A stretch of DNA of 64,000 nucleotides, taken from positions 9,275,501 to 9,339,500 of the forward strand of contig NC_132977.1 of NCBI RefSeq assembly GCF_047496725.1. The letters are read 5' to 3'. This document shows, piece by piece, positions 1-12,823 of the stretch. The translations under genes were made by a program, and so were the position numbers. Within the stretch, counting starts at the first letter, position 1, and every line of letters begins with the position of its first letter. The notes under the pieces are model-generated. The model did not search any database, was not told where the DNA came from, and worked only from the letters and a program-made list of their open reading frames with translations. This DNA comes from Anoplolepis gracilipes. Taxonomy: Eukaryota; Arthropoda; Insecta; Hymenoptera; Formicidae.

Positions 1-1017
1 AATAATTCTCACCTCTTATAACCAACCCCCTCATCTTCTCCGCCAACCTTTACCCAATCCACTCGCCAGCACCGCGAGCGTCTCTTCGAACCGTCCTACG
101 GAAAATTCGCCTCGTAAACTTCTAATGTCTGCTCTTCATCTGCGAGCTCTCAGATTCCGAGCTCCGTGATCAAGTGAATCATGGCAGCAAAAAATAGATA
201 ATAGACAATAAGTAATAAATAATTGACACAGATGTGTAATTAGGTACAAATATTTCCTGATCATAATTTTATTATTAAGATATTCTCATAGTATACATAT
301 AGCAATCTAAGAAATACAAAATGTATAATATTATTATTACAGATTATTTTTCCGTCTAATTATTGCAAGAATATAGCAGAAGGATAATTATAATTATCGA
401 ATTTTTTCATAAAGCTGCAATAGATAAATCTCATATAATTATAAGATACATAAAATATATGTATAAAAGTATATTAAAAATAAATGTAAATAATAATAAT
501 TTTTTTTATTATTTCTATAATTCAAGACTCTTTAACAATTTTAAGAAACGAATTATCGTACGCATTATGATGAAGCATCGTTCATTCTCGTATTATCTCG
601 AGATTTATTGCCCCGATTATCTTTACGACGCGTTGGCAACAAATGATAAAACCGCAAACTCTGGTGATATCGCCGCGGTACGTACACGGTGAATTGAATT
701 TATATCTTCTAGATCGAACAAAAAATGCAGGATCACATAGCGTTTGGTGTGAAAGAAATATTTGTCTGGGCACGTAATGTTTATGGCGGCGCAAGAGTGG
801 ATGTGTGAACACATGCCGGCGACTATTTTATATCTTCCACACGACCACACATTCCTCAAAATTTATATTAAAAACCATCGTATCGCGAGTTACTGTTTGC
901 ACGATGTAACTGCCAGATTGCGGTTTTATATCACAGCCGAAAAATATTCAGCTTTATACTACACTTTGAACTGCGCGTTGACGCGGTACTTTAAAATTAA
1001 ATATAAATTGATTTATA

Positions 1018-1020
<3 letters not shown>

Positions 1021-1073
<53 letters not shown>
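1021..1073. repeat. (TA)n microsatellite
   Basis: An uninterrupted TA dinucleotide run of about 50 bp in AT-rich flank. No gene association is visible. Confidence 0.95.
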
Positions 1074-1076
<3 letters not shown>

Positions 1077-1959
1077 TATTATCCATATATGGTAATTTAC
1101 AAAAGAAATCACTAAATAGATACTAGATAATAAGTAGATTTCAAAATGGTAATTAGTAATAGATGAAAATGAACTTAAATATATTATACTAGTAGATAAA
1201 GCTATAACTGATCAGACGTAAATCGAAGTGGAAACATTACTTTTCAGGCTAACATAGATTTCCATAGTTAGTATGTTGGACGTGCTACAAAATCTAAAAT
1301 TGTCATTTACACGTGTAACAGAATGTCAAAAAATTAGAATTGAACCAAATTTAAAAATATCAATATATGGTAGAATCGTTCAAGATTATTCAAACTTGTA
1401 ATGCAGAAGTGCAAACTGATTCAAAAACTATCAGCCATTGAGTGAGCTATTTTAGGTACAAGTATGAGAGCAAAAAAAAAAACGCCATTTGCTGAACTTA
1501 GATACATATATTCCGATATTTACTTGAAACCTTTGCTTCTGACCGAAAGACAAACAATAAAGAAGATAGATTTACGATGCGCCATGAAGTTCACTGGCTA
1601 ATCTGTCACGCGTGCAAGCTCATTTATTTCCAAACGCGGAAATTCCACGGGACACCGGTTGCAGAAGCGGTCAATCGCGCGCTGGAGAGAGTTTCTCGAG
1701 CATATGTTGAACGTGCTACGGAATATTTCACCCACGGGGGGGTGAATCACTCCTCTCCCTCCTCCCTTTTCTACCCACCTACGCGAACGCGCGCGAATCG
1801 TTCTCCTATCTGACCCGGGCCGCTGGCTCTCGGGGGGAGGGGGAAAAGCGGAGAGGGGGCCATGTGCATTTATTTAAAAAATGATTTAACCTAATGGTTT
1901 TACATATGTAATCCCGATATAAACCCGAAGCTAATCTCGGTCGACCACACGCGGTGCTG

Positions 1960-1982
1960 CACACACACACACACACACACAT
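1960..1982. repeat. (AC)n microsatellite
   Basis: About eleven AC units inside a GC-rich island. Confidence 0.9.
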
Positions 1983-3086
1983 ATACACGTGCAACATGCA
2001 AAGAGAGAAAGAGAAAGAGACTCGTCTCCAAACACACGACACCTACACTCTCCTCCGCGCGCCTCCACACTTCGAATCTACCCTCGTTTTTCTACTTTTT
2101 TTCGATGAGCAAGCACTAACGAAAATCACCGGCTTGCCGGTGTTTTCGTGGCGAGTGTGGGATTGACGGGGAGGGGGAGGGAGAATGGACACGAGAGGGG
2201 TTGTTTGCGGAGGCCGAGCATAGGGTCGCGTTGTACTCGCGCGCGGGATGATTTAGATGGTCCCCGATGATATCCGCGCCTTTTGAAAAATGTCGGCACG
2301 CCGAGGAAAAAGCGTATAAGCCGTTTTACGGTTTACGTGTGTCGCGCTTTATCAGGCCGGCGCGGTCTGAAACTTTATTGCTGGCCGAACGATATTTCTC
2401 GTCGAATCAGCGTTAACGAAAGAGTTAAATTACGAGAGATCGCGCGGAATTAAAAAGCTCGCCATTACGCTGTATAATCGGACTATTTGTTCGCGATACG
2501 AACGAGAGTATTCGTTTATCTGTCGCGTCGTCTTTACACTCGATCGTAAAGATATTTATTTTATTTTATTTTTTTTTTTTTTTTTTTTTTTTCAGGACTT
2601 TTATGTATTTTTATCAAACAATTAAAACTAGCCATCATTATTTATCAACATTCAATCACAATTATTGATTTTCGAATTAAATAAAAATTCTCAAATATAT
2701 TTATATGAAATATAGTCTGCAGACTTCGGTTAGAAATTTCGATAAAATTATAATTTTCAAGAGAACTATATCGATGATATGTAAATCATATTTGCAAATC
2801 ATATTATCGTCTTTTCAACAAAGCGTCAAAAAATAAAATTTAATGGGTAAGAATTTTCTTAATTAATGAATAAGTCTTCTATAATTTATGTACAAGTCCT
2901 CCTGACAAAAAGATGATAGATCTCTCGTGCACATGATTTGAATCCCGATTTACTCAATTATCATGATACCAATGATATGCAGACTCGTGCATTCATCTAC
3001 CCACGTCGCAGGTACCTTCGTCTAATCAAAGAATTCCGAGTGTCGTGCCGCAGCAGAGAATTTAAATACGCGCGACGCGTTTCAGC

Positions 3087-3131
3087 CGTCGTCGACGTCA
3101 TCGTCGTCGACGTCGTCGTCGTCGTCGTCGT
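3087..3131. repeat. (CGT)n trinucleotide repeat
   Basis: An imperfect CGT/GTC repeat with GAC and ATC interruptions in a GC-rich island. It can be read as poly-Val or poly-Ser/Thr, but there is no evidence that it is translated. Confidence 0.85.
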
Positions 3132-3327
3132 TTCACGTAACGAAATAAAAGCCGACGGTGAAAGAAAGAAAGAGAGAGAAAGACACATCTGTCGGTTCTT
3201 TTAATTACAGCGGTACGTGCGCTAGCCACGGGCACCCACGCGACAGTCTGGGGTGCCCGGACACTCCTGTTCTCGCACTACGGACTCGGTATCCTTTGTT
3301 TGCCGTTTTCCGTTGTAGCCACGTCGC

Positions 3328-3463
3328 TTACCTACCTACCTACCTACCTACCTATCTACCTACCTACCTACCTACCTACCTACCTACCTACCTACCTACC
3401 TACCTACCTACCTATCTACCTATCTACCTATCTACCTACCTACCTACCTACCTACCTACCTAC
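3328..3463. repeat. (CTAC)n tetranucleotide satellite
   Basis: About 34 tandem CTAC/TACC units over some 135 bp, with scattered CTAT variants clustered near 3353-3358 and 3413-3433. Four does not divide by three, so the array stays open in several frames as a Tyr-Leu-Pro-Thr repeat. That explains the long open frames here; it is not a protein gene. Confidence 0.95.
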
Positions 3464-3787
3464 GTCCGTTTCGAGCATTTCATGTCCAAAGACACGTGTC
3501 TGCATGACACAGTCAATATCACGGTCGGATTCGTTCATTCTCCTTTTCAGCTATAAAAAAATGAACACTGAACTTATTTTAATCCTTTACGTGTGATCTA
3601 AATTTTTATGTTAAATTAATATTGCACAAAAGTTCTATTAAAAGTTTAAAAAAGAAAGCTAAAAATAATAATTAGCGAAGTTAAATAATTTAGTCGAATA
3701 GCGTATAAAAAATTAGTTTATTGTCTAAGTTTTCATTTTTAAAAATTATTTATTAATTTCTACTAACATTTTCCAAGTTATTTCTTT

Positions 3788-3839
<52 letters not shown>

Positions 3840-3840
3840 C
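3788..3840. repeat. (CT)n microsatellite
   Basis: A long pyrimidine CT run. A purine GA run follows at about 3975-4000, so the two runs form a loose inverted pair. Confidence 0.9.
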
Positions 3841-4884
3841 TTTTTTTCTAAATAGTTTAAAAAAAAGCAACAAGTACATTTTCTCTTCTATTATCCCGAC
3901 AATTTTTTTTACATTCTACTTTTGAACATCTAGTATAAAATCATCGTAATTTTTATAATCAATGCAGTTCTTTTGAGAAAGAGAGAGAGAGAGAGAGAAG
4001 GAGAAAATGAGAGAGCTTAATCCCTTTCAAATAATTTCTTCAATTATTCAATATTTATTTTACACGTACTCTATTACATGTACCATTACATTGTTTAATT
4101 ATCCTACGCCACGTATATGACATGCACGCTATGTACCACTACGAAATACTCAACGAGACTCGACACCCATGTCATCGGGGGGAACGAGGGGGAGAGGGGT
4201 CGGGGGGTGGGGGCGAATACAGCGCACTATCTACAAGGGTAAGCACCGGCAAAGATCGAGAACCGGAACGTGTCAGGATGGCGCAACCGGGAAGCCGGGT
4301 TTCCCGACGAGAGCCGATGGCAGGGCGATGGAGAGACGGGCCGCGTCGCGCCGCGGCGTCGAGAATTAACGGGCTTAGTTGCCGACGCAGGTGTCGTCGG
4401 GAAGGCGAAGGCAAGCGAGAGTCGGGAATGAATTACGATGGGAGCGTCAGCCAGCGCCAGGAGAACGTCGGTCGTTATATTTTGCGCAACATCCCGATTT
4501 TATGGGCCGCCCCCGCGCCCTCGGACGAGCGAAAGGGGGCGTCTTCCGTCCTCTTTCAGGATGAGAGAACTTCCGTTGTGTAATGTGGCAGTTTGCTGTT
4601 GTAACGAGTACCGATGAGCCAAATTAGGTGTGGTCAACAAAAGAGTCGAAATCGTGGATCGATTAATTAATCGTTCAACAAAGGATTCTGATAAAGATCT
4701 ATCGTACCATTATACGTTTATAATTAAATCAATACACTCGACATTATATATCATATATCAAAAATATTATAATATAAATATATATTTTTTCGAAAAAAAT
4801 ATACAATATTTGATATAATAATTATAATCTATATAATATAAATATTATAATATATGTTAATTTATTACACAACTGTTTGGTCCC

Positions 4885-5891
4885 ATATTTATACAAATAA
4901 TAATGTTCACAGTAGCTGCTTACTTAATTTTTACAATTCATGTATACATAAATATCTAATGAAAATGTACACTTTCTCATTACATTTAAATGGTTCCTTT
5001 ATATCAAATAAATTCCTGTTCTATTCATTTAATAGAAAAGATATAAGACAGCTGTGTGAATGATTACATCGGGCAATGTGAATTTTGACAGTTAAATAAA
5101 TGTATGTGATATACATTGGGCAATTTTTAACCTACTTGTACGTCTCGTTTAAAGTAGAGTTGCGTATATTATATGTTAAAAAATCGAATTTATAATACAA
5201 ACCCTAATTAGGACTATCACGATCGTTATCAATTTCTCGTCGAGCTCTTTTGATAGCGCGAGGCGATGTCTTTGGAGTTTCGAGCGTCGTGCACAGGCGG
5301 GTTAACGAGTAATGTCTAATCTATGCATCCGCTTATCATAATGGCTCTCGTTATATCGTGAGCATAGCCCGGCAGATCCCGGAAGCCTGCCAACTCTGCC
5401 TCTGTCTTAGTCTTAGCCGCCCCTTTCCTCACGCGCCGCGCTTTTACGAGGATGTAATAAAAATATTCCAAGTAACTGAACGATATTACGCCCGTTATGG
5501 GCATGTCGAGCAGAATTAAGCTGAAGGTTGTCCCCGCGGGGGTTCGAAGTACATAATCGCTGTATAAAGAATGTACTTCGATGTAAAAGCCACGTGACAG
5601 CTAAAACATTACGCAACTCTACTTTAAACGAGACGTACAAGTAGGTTAAAAATTGCCCAATGTATATCATATACATTTATTTAACTGTCAAAATTCACAT
5701 TGCCCGATGTAATCATTCACACAGCTGTCTTATCTCTTTTCTATTAAATGAATAGAACAGAAATTTATTTGATATGAAGGAACCATTTAAATGTAATGAG
5801 AAAGTGTACATTTTCATTAGATATTTATGTATACATGAATTGTAAAAATTAAGTAAGCAGCTATTGTGAACATTATTATTTGTATATACAT
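4885..5891. repeat. Large inverted repeat (foldback-like), 282-bp arms
   Basis: The left arm (4885-5166) and right arm (5610-5891) are reverse complements in constant register with no indels and only a handful of mismatches, about 97% identical by eye. They flank a 443-bp spacer (5167-5609) that is more GC-rich and unlike either arm. Both arms contain matching open frames, but these carry no recognised motif. The arms lack a clear target-site duplication. It could be a non-autonomous foldback transposon or an inverted segmental duplication. Confidence 0.85.
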
Positions 5892-6594
5892 ATATCAATC
5901 CTCCAAGAATTAAATTTGTATACCCTGAATCTTTATATCTCTGAAACAAATCATGATAATTTCGCGTCCACGCCACGGTAGGCTGAAATTGTCCGGTCTC
6001 TGCGAGAATAATGACAATCTCGCGAGAAACACGCCAAGCTAACGCAGCAAGCCAGCCCCGGCCGAATCTACAGGCCGGCGTTCTATTAAGCTAAAATCAG
6101 GGCCCGCAGCGCGGCTCGCACAGCGTCGCTCTAAATTATTATAACGCGAGGAGATCCGCGTACCTTTTCGCGGACAATGAAAGGTACACCGTAACGTCGC
6201 GACGTTTGTTTTGTCGGCCTCGGCGCGGTGGCTGCCCGCCCGTCCGCTCGCTCGCTCGCTCGCACAACGAGATACTCTCGCCTACATTTCGTATATTTTA
6301 TTATTACTCTCGCACTTTCCGCGGCTGTGGACACGGTAACGTTGGCAAGGGGGTTGACGGCGGTGGTTAGCCCGTGGCCGTTATTAATGTCCGCGGCATG
6401 CCAGAAAAAGTGAGCAAAAGGTCCGGCGTGCCGGAGAGAAAAAGACAGTGGGCATCGGGTATCACCGGCACACAACGTTCTCCGAGTTATACACCCCGTT
6501 AGTACATACGTCCCGCACAGAACGGCGACACGGCCACCAGCACAAGCGCACGCCAGGAGTTCTTAATAATTGATAAAAATGTACGCACGCACCG

Positions 6595-6775
6595 GCGAAG
6601 AGAGAAAGAGAGAGAGAGAACGGAAGGGTTGGAAGAGAGACGAGGGAAGGGGGATAGGACACATAGAAGAGATAGAGAGAGATAGGACGAAAAAAAGGGG
6701 CCAGACACAGTGATGGTGATGGTGACGCTGGTGGTGGTGGTGGTGGTGGTGGTGGTGGTGGCGGCGGTGGTTGAC
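6595..6775. repeat. Purine-rich stretch followed by (GGT)n repeat
   Basis: A GA-rich stretch (about 6600-6700) is followed by about thirteen GGT units (6729-6770), ending in GGC variants. It lies in a GC-rich island and opens frames as poly-Val, poly-His or poly-Pro depending on frame and strand. I see no sign of a gene. Confidence 0.85.
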
Positions 6776-7308
6776 TCTCACCCCAGCGAGTTCCAACCCT
6801 CCTGTGTCCGCCTGACTCGCCGCCGTTTCGTTGACAAAGGCATACGCAACGATTTATTCGCACTTTTCACCACGACCTCTCCAGAGAATTTTTCTTCGTT
6901 CTGTCACAATTTCAAAATTATCAGAATTTATGCCTACCCTTTCGCCGGCGTATTTCTGATAGGTATTAAGCTGTCTTGATTACCGCGGTGTGGTGCCCGC
7001 GGAGATGCTGCGTTCGATGGCGTTGAATATTCCTAAATAAAATGAATGGCAACAGGACCAACGCATTTAAGGGCGCTCGCAAACCCCATTGTGTATTCGA
7101 TATTCGTTGACACTGCCACCGAAAAAAGATTCGAAGAGAGTGTATCACATAAATATCCATTTCAGGTCATTTATATTATTAAATAAAGTAAATATGTTAC
7201 TGTCTAAGATTCTAATATTACGCACATTTGTGAAAGTAATATATAAATAAAAATATGAAATTAATAAAAATATAAAATATAAAATCAATTTAACAGTTTA
7301 ACACTATT

Positions 7309-7309
7309 G

Positions 7310-7339
<30 letters not shown>
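7309..7339. repeat. Poly(T) tract
   Basis: About 29 consecutive T. A similar tract is at 8031-8053 and another at 2570-2592. No adjacent retroelement sequence was recognised. Confidence 0.9.
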
Positions 7340-7340
<1 letters not shown>

Positions 7341-9392
7341 TATTGAAATAAAAGCGGGATTTCAATTTTTATACAATTCAGGACGTCATTGATGAGTGTT
7401 TATTGCGTTAAAAAAAAAAAAAAGATGATTGTATAAAAATAGATTGGGAAATTAACTTATGTTGAAACAAGAGATGCATAGAATATTCGCGATCGAGGCA
7501 ATGAAGAAAAGATTGAAGCAATCTGTTGAACGTTCTTAAATCAAGGCCGAAGCATCTAATAAAGCACGAATTCTTGACCTGGTATCGCGATCGCGACTTA
7601 CCGGAAATTTTTCGCCGAAACGCGAAAGAATGAGAGGCCGTGCAGCTGCTCGAATGTAATTAAGAAATTCTTACACGGCAGTGCCGCGCATTCTGCCACA
7701 CCCTCATGTCCCGACCTCACCTTTTCTCTCTCCTTCTTTCTCCGTCCGAGGCACGTCTAGAAAAATTAAAAATAATTTCCCTACGTAAACGTATTAACCT
7801 CGGTGGCGGTAGACGCGCTTTTTGCGCTGCGCTTTTCTCGCAATTTGTACAAAGAACGGCACAGACCTGACTTCAAAGTAGAGATCTTACGCGGTATGTC
7901 GTATCATTTTATTCTCTAGGAACTTCCCTGCCATATTATTCGTTATTGCGTTTAAGTCACTGCTGTTCCTCCCGCAGCGGCCGCTTTCTCCATCCGCCCT
8001 TACTTAAGATTCCGAGACGAATTACGTATTTTTTTTTTTTTTTTTTTTTTTTCCATAAATGAGTGAATTAAATAATAGCGTCTACGTAAGCGATTATGAA
8101 TTCTACACATTCGGACTAACTAAGCAAAGTATAATGTTCTTTGAAGAAAGAGATCATACAGTCACTTAATTCAAAAGATCATCTCAACAATGCGTAAAAC
8201 TAATGATAGCATTTTGTGAGAACAATAGGTTTCAAAATACAAGCATGTTTTTAAAATGACGTCGAAAAGCGTATATAAAGATGTAATTTGAAAAGAGGGT
8301 TGCTTTGAAAACATTCTTTGAAAGTAAAAAATTAAAATTAAAAATACCAAAAAATTAGACGAAAAACAGAGTCTATTCAAGATGTGAATATTTTTTTCAA
8401 AGGAAAATAATTATTATTACTTTGATGCGGATAAATTTGGTTGTTACCCATCGGTCGGAAGGTACCGACAAACGCGAAAGATAAGCGACGGACGCTCTCT
8501 CGCCCTGTCTTTTCTTTCTCGGCAATAAATCCTGGGGAAAAACCTATCTGGATTTCCCGTCCTTCCCAACGCTTAACCTAAAAATTCATTAGATTATAAA
8601 GCCATTAATGCTCATCCGCACGGTCGAATGCGCCTCTCTTTGCTTAGGCGCGAATCCAGCTTGGATCGATATCTCACGTTCATGCATTTCTATGCAATTT
8701 TTTTTTTCGCTTAATATTTGTAGCAAACTTTAAAAAGTCAACATTTATCTTTTAATCATTTTTAAAATTCATTACAGACGAATAATAGATATTTATTGCA
8801 TACTATATGCGTGTTAAAAGTATACTCTCTTAAATGGAATTAACATATTATCACTAACTGTTAGCAGTTTCAATTATTATTCACTTATAAGTGTAACGCT
8901 GCAAATAGTGAAAGAATTATTGAAAGAATCAGCGGTAGTAGCTGTTTCAATCAGTGATATTTTAAAACGCATCTTACATATGTATTTTATAATAAGTTCT
9001 CAGCAATATATTTTATTTAAAAAAGAGTCTTATTAATTTTTGAATTTATCCCAGCTTAAGAAGTATGGCATGTACATATAATCTGAATTTGATTATTAGT
9101 TTACGAAATCTTACTACCATAACCACTGCTTTAATCAGTGACATTTATTCTTCAGTTTAAGAGAATAAAATAATCAGTAACATATACTGATTTAGTTTAA
9201 AAAAAAACCAAGTAACTTTTTCTTATATTTTACATTGCAGTAATTGTGTATATAGTATTAATTATAATTATTAACTAATACTGCAAATAGAGTGAAGCAA
9301 TTTTTATAATAAATAATAATAAAATAATATAATTATAAAACTATCGCAAGCTGGACCTGCTATATCTCATTGTTTTTATTTTCTAATTACAG

Positions 9393-11400
9393 AAATCATA
9401 ATTTTGGAGCTTTTGGAACAACCGCAGAAATTCAACGAGCACGATGGCATCCGGGTTCTCCGAATGATTCACATCTATTGGTTTTGACATCAGATAACAC
9501 TTTTCGGTAATTAAAAAAAATCATGTGACTGTTTTTTTCGTACAAAGTTATTCAACGAAAATATTTTTATTTTAACTTGCGTATAGTTATTACTCGCCGA
9601 GTATCATCTATCATCTTATCATCAATCTAGTCAATTAAGCGTACACGCATGTCTGTACGATATTGTAAAAAACAAAAATATTTCATCTTTCAGTCGCAAA
9701 AGCAATATCTTTCTCGCGAAAGCTGCCGTTATAATTACAAGAAAACTGTGAAACTCCTTTCGAAAGTACAACGTGACATAACTTAAACTCGCGTTCTTAA
9801 CTTTTCGCGTTAGATGATGGAACAGGGGAGGGGGGGGGGTGTTCTTAAGAATAAGAAAAACATTTACAAACTATACTTTAGAAGACTTTATGCGCCGCGC
9901 CAAAGCGTCTTTAAAAAAAACTGTCGTCGGATTGACCTTAAGCTGCACTTAACTTTGCCGCAGTTTGTACGAGTGCGACCTGGGCGGTGCACCCAGACTC
10001 GTAAAATACTGGAAGGTCGGCCGTGCACCATCGAGCTCGCCCTCGAAGATCCCGGATTTTGCATCCCTCGGTGAGGCTGCGGTAGATTTCGATTTCGCCA
10101 CTCCTACCCTGAGAAAGCCAGAGACGTTTGCCGACAAGAACATTGACAAGGTACAAACTCATCACAGATTTGCAAAAAAGAATATATCTCTTTTTTCTAA
10201 AACTCCTTTTTCTTGTTCGTGATGTGCGAGGTTTTTCATTGGAAATTTGATAATATTAGGATTTAAAATAATAGATATCTAGAATATGATAATTTATTTG
10301 AATATGAATTTAAATATCACGGATTTAAGTATCTTCTATTTTATTGTTAAATATACATCATAGTGATATAAGCTTGCTTTTGATGAAATTGAACAATATT
10401 TTTTTCCTTGTACGTGAATTAATTTAATTTGAATATTGAATATTAAAAACCCAATATATGTACATAAAAAAAAAGTTTATATTCTTGATCTTTTATGAAA
10501 AAGACAAATTTAAATTATTGTTGATATTAATTTAGAATTTAGATTCTTTTTTGTATTTAATATCGACATTGAGATTCAAGAAAATATTCTTACTAATTTT
10601 TAGATAAAAGACGTCGATTGGAATCAGATCGAATGGCCGATCTTGGTCCTTCGTGGAAACGGTGAAGTGCTGATCGTTCGTGGGAACGTCTTATTGGAAA
10701 AGTATGTATAAAATATTAAATATATTATTACTTGAATTGTGCAACAAAAGAATATTAACTATTAACGAACTTTAAATTAAAATATTAAACTAATCAACTA
10801 AATAACATAATATTTTCTGTCAGATATGAGAATCCAGTGGTGCTAGGTTCGTTGTCTATGTATCCGTCGACCGATGATAATTATGGAATAGATTCATGCT
10901 CTATCATGTGCCTGCAAACTACCCCACCGATAGTGGTCATCGCCATGTGCACTGGAAAGATTTATCACGCGATACTATTACGCGAAATATTGGACAACGA
11001 GGACGACAAGGACGACAGAAAGGTATGCCGTAATATAATAAATAATGTATAATAAATATTGATGCGTATAAATATATATATAGATGTATAATATATATGA
11101 TATTTTTATTAATATTCTTTATACATATCGTTAATAAAATCAAGAATAAATGAAATTAGCACAACATTGATTATTTAAATATATATAGTTACGTTCTGAT
11201 GTTATACCGCTCGTTCTGGTAATAAGAAAATCGTCGCCAGAGTGAGTCTTTCAAGAACGATGAAAATTAGATCAGAGATTCAGAGATCAGCTGTCAACTG
11301 TCAAGCAGTTTAGTCGCTTTTAACAGCTTCGCGAATATTTGTTGTATATTGTATTCCCTATTAAAGTTATTTTTTTAACCTGTATTCTCCTTGGTCGCAA

Positions 11401-11456
<56 letters not shown>

Positions 11457-12786
11457 TTTTTATCCTGAATATAAATTTTATAACAAAGTTTAATAAATGT
11501 CTTATCTCTTTATCAGACTTGGTCGCAGTATGGCTCAAACTTTAGTCTTCACACTCCGGACGACGCACTTTACGTTTACGAATGTGTTGAACTGGAGCTC
11601 GGTCTTCTTTTCACAGATGACGATAAAAAATATAATTGCCCTATTCATCTTCACTGTGATAAAAGCAACAAATCAAGGTATTTAAAAAAAAATCATAAAT
11701 ATAAGATGTTTATAATTCATAATATTCAATTTTCATCATCTATACATTATTTATTAATCAAAAGTTAACTGTTGATTTTTTGTTAGATATTTTTGCTCTC
11801 ATAATGCCGGGATTCACATGGTGAGTTTACCGATGGTGTCTCAACTGGAGGAATTTATATATGGCAAGTACATTTATATATTACTGAGAGAAGAGTAATA
11901 AAGAGAAGATAAAGAAAAGAAATCTTGTAAAGATGTACCAAATTTTTAAATAAGCAAATTTAAGTAAATTGTCTGTATTTTTTAAATTTCTTTTACACGA
12001 TGATTGATTAATTTGGTTTTTTTTGTTAAAAATTAATGAATAAATTAAAATTGGAGAGTTTGATTTCCTTTTCTATCAAGTATATTCTTTGTGATATTTT
12101 TTTGTCTAAAAAAATTTTTTTTTTTTTAGATAACAGTGATAATTATTTACTATCTTTGTCAAACCAATCAACTTTACAATATCTATTCTCTACAAGAACA
12201 AAACACACGAACATAGATGAGGCTACACCGATACTCGGTTTCGGTCTACTTCAGGAACCCTGTGTTTTAATTGCATTGTTGCACACAGGCGTCGTAATCG
12301 ATCTTTCCGTTATAGATCTTTATTATCTCCCAAGAATCGAGCAATTAGAACCTATTGCCAATATTACGAAAAAGGTAATTATTAATATATTACTACATTA
12401 AACAGTATTTTTATTTTGAGTTTTTTCAACTTTATTCTTATAATTTTCATTTTAATCTTTTAATATTTTAATCTTTTTAAACTATTTTTTTTAAATTTAA
12501 TTAGTGAGAATATTTATAATAAGGATAAAATATATTATCGACTCTTTAAGGTGAACAAGGAACCGTTCGACATGTACATCAGAAGATTACTAAGACGCGA
12601 AGTATCACAACCCATAACGAAAATAGGATCTCGCTCGATGTCCTTGAGCGAATCCCTAGAAGTAAGTAATCCATAAATATAAATCAGAATATTACACGAA
12701 TTTATTGTAATAATTGCCAAAATTTTTATTATTCATAAAGATCATTAAGGATATTTTATTTCGTAGAGCTCCAAAAATAGAAAACC

Positions 12787-12823
<37 letters not shown>

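Larger units (their letters stand above)
1..9392. other. Gene-poor 5' flank with GC-rich islands and simple repeats
   Basis: I recognise no conserved coding exon on either strand. GC/CpG-rich islands lie at about 1570-2560, 3000-3300, 4150-4620, 5990-6880, 7480-8000 and 8450-8690, separated by AT-rich DNA. The islands contain open frames (for example 153 codons at 4122-4583), but these are low-complexity, Arg/Gly/Ser-rich and overlap in several frames, as expected of CpG-rich non-coding DNA. They could be promoters or untranslated exons. Missing 5' exons of Nup88 may lie here or beyond the window; I could not identify them. Confidence 0.6.

Noticed and set aside
3158..3596. Open frames encoding Tyr-Leu-Pro-Thr repeats
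   Set aside because: They are the translation of the (CTAC)n satellite, open in more than one frame; there is no splice or start context and no family match.
4122..4583. 153-codon open frame in a GC-rich island
   Set aside because: Arg/Gly/Ser-rich, overlapped by open frames in other phases and on the other strand, with no recognisable motif; explained by CpG-rich composition.
5521..5560. tRNA-like B-box (GGTTCGAA) in the spacer of the inverted repeat
   Set aside because: No cloverleaf can be built and no A-box lies at the right distance.
4854..5976. Two similar short proteins on opposite strands
   Set aside because: They are the two arms of the inverted repeat at 4885-5891 read in mirror frames; no known domain and no sign of selection can be judged.
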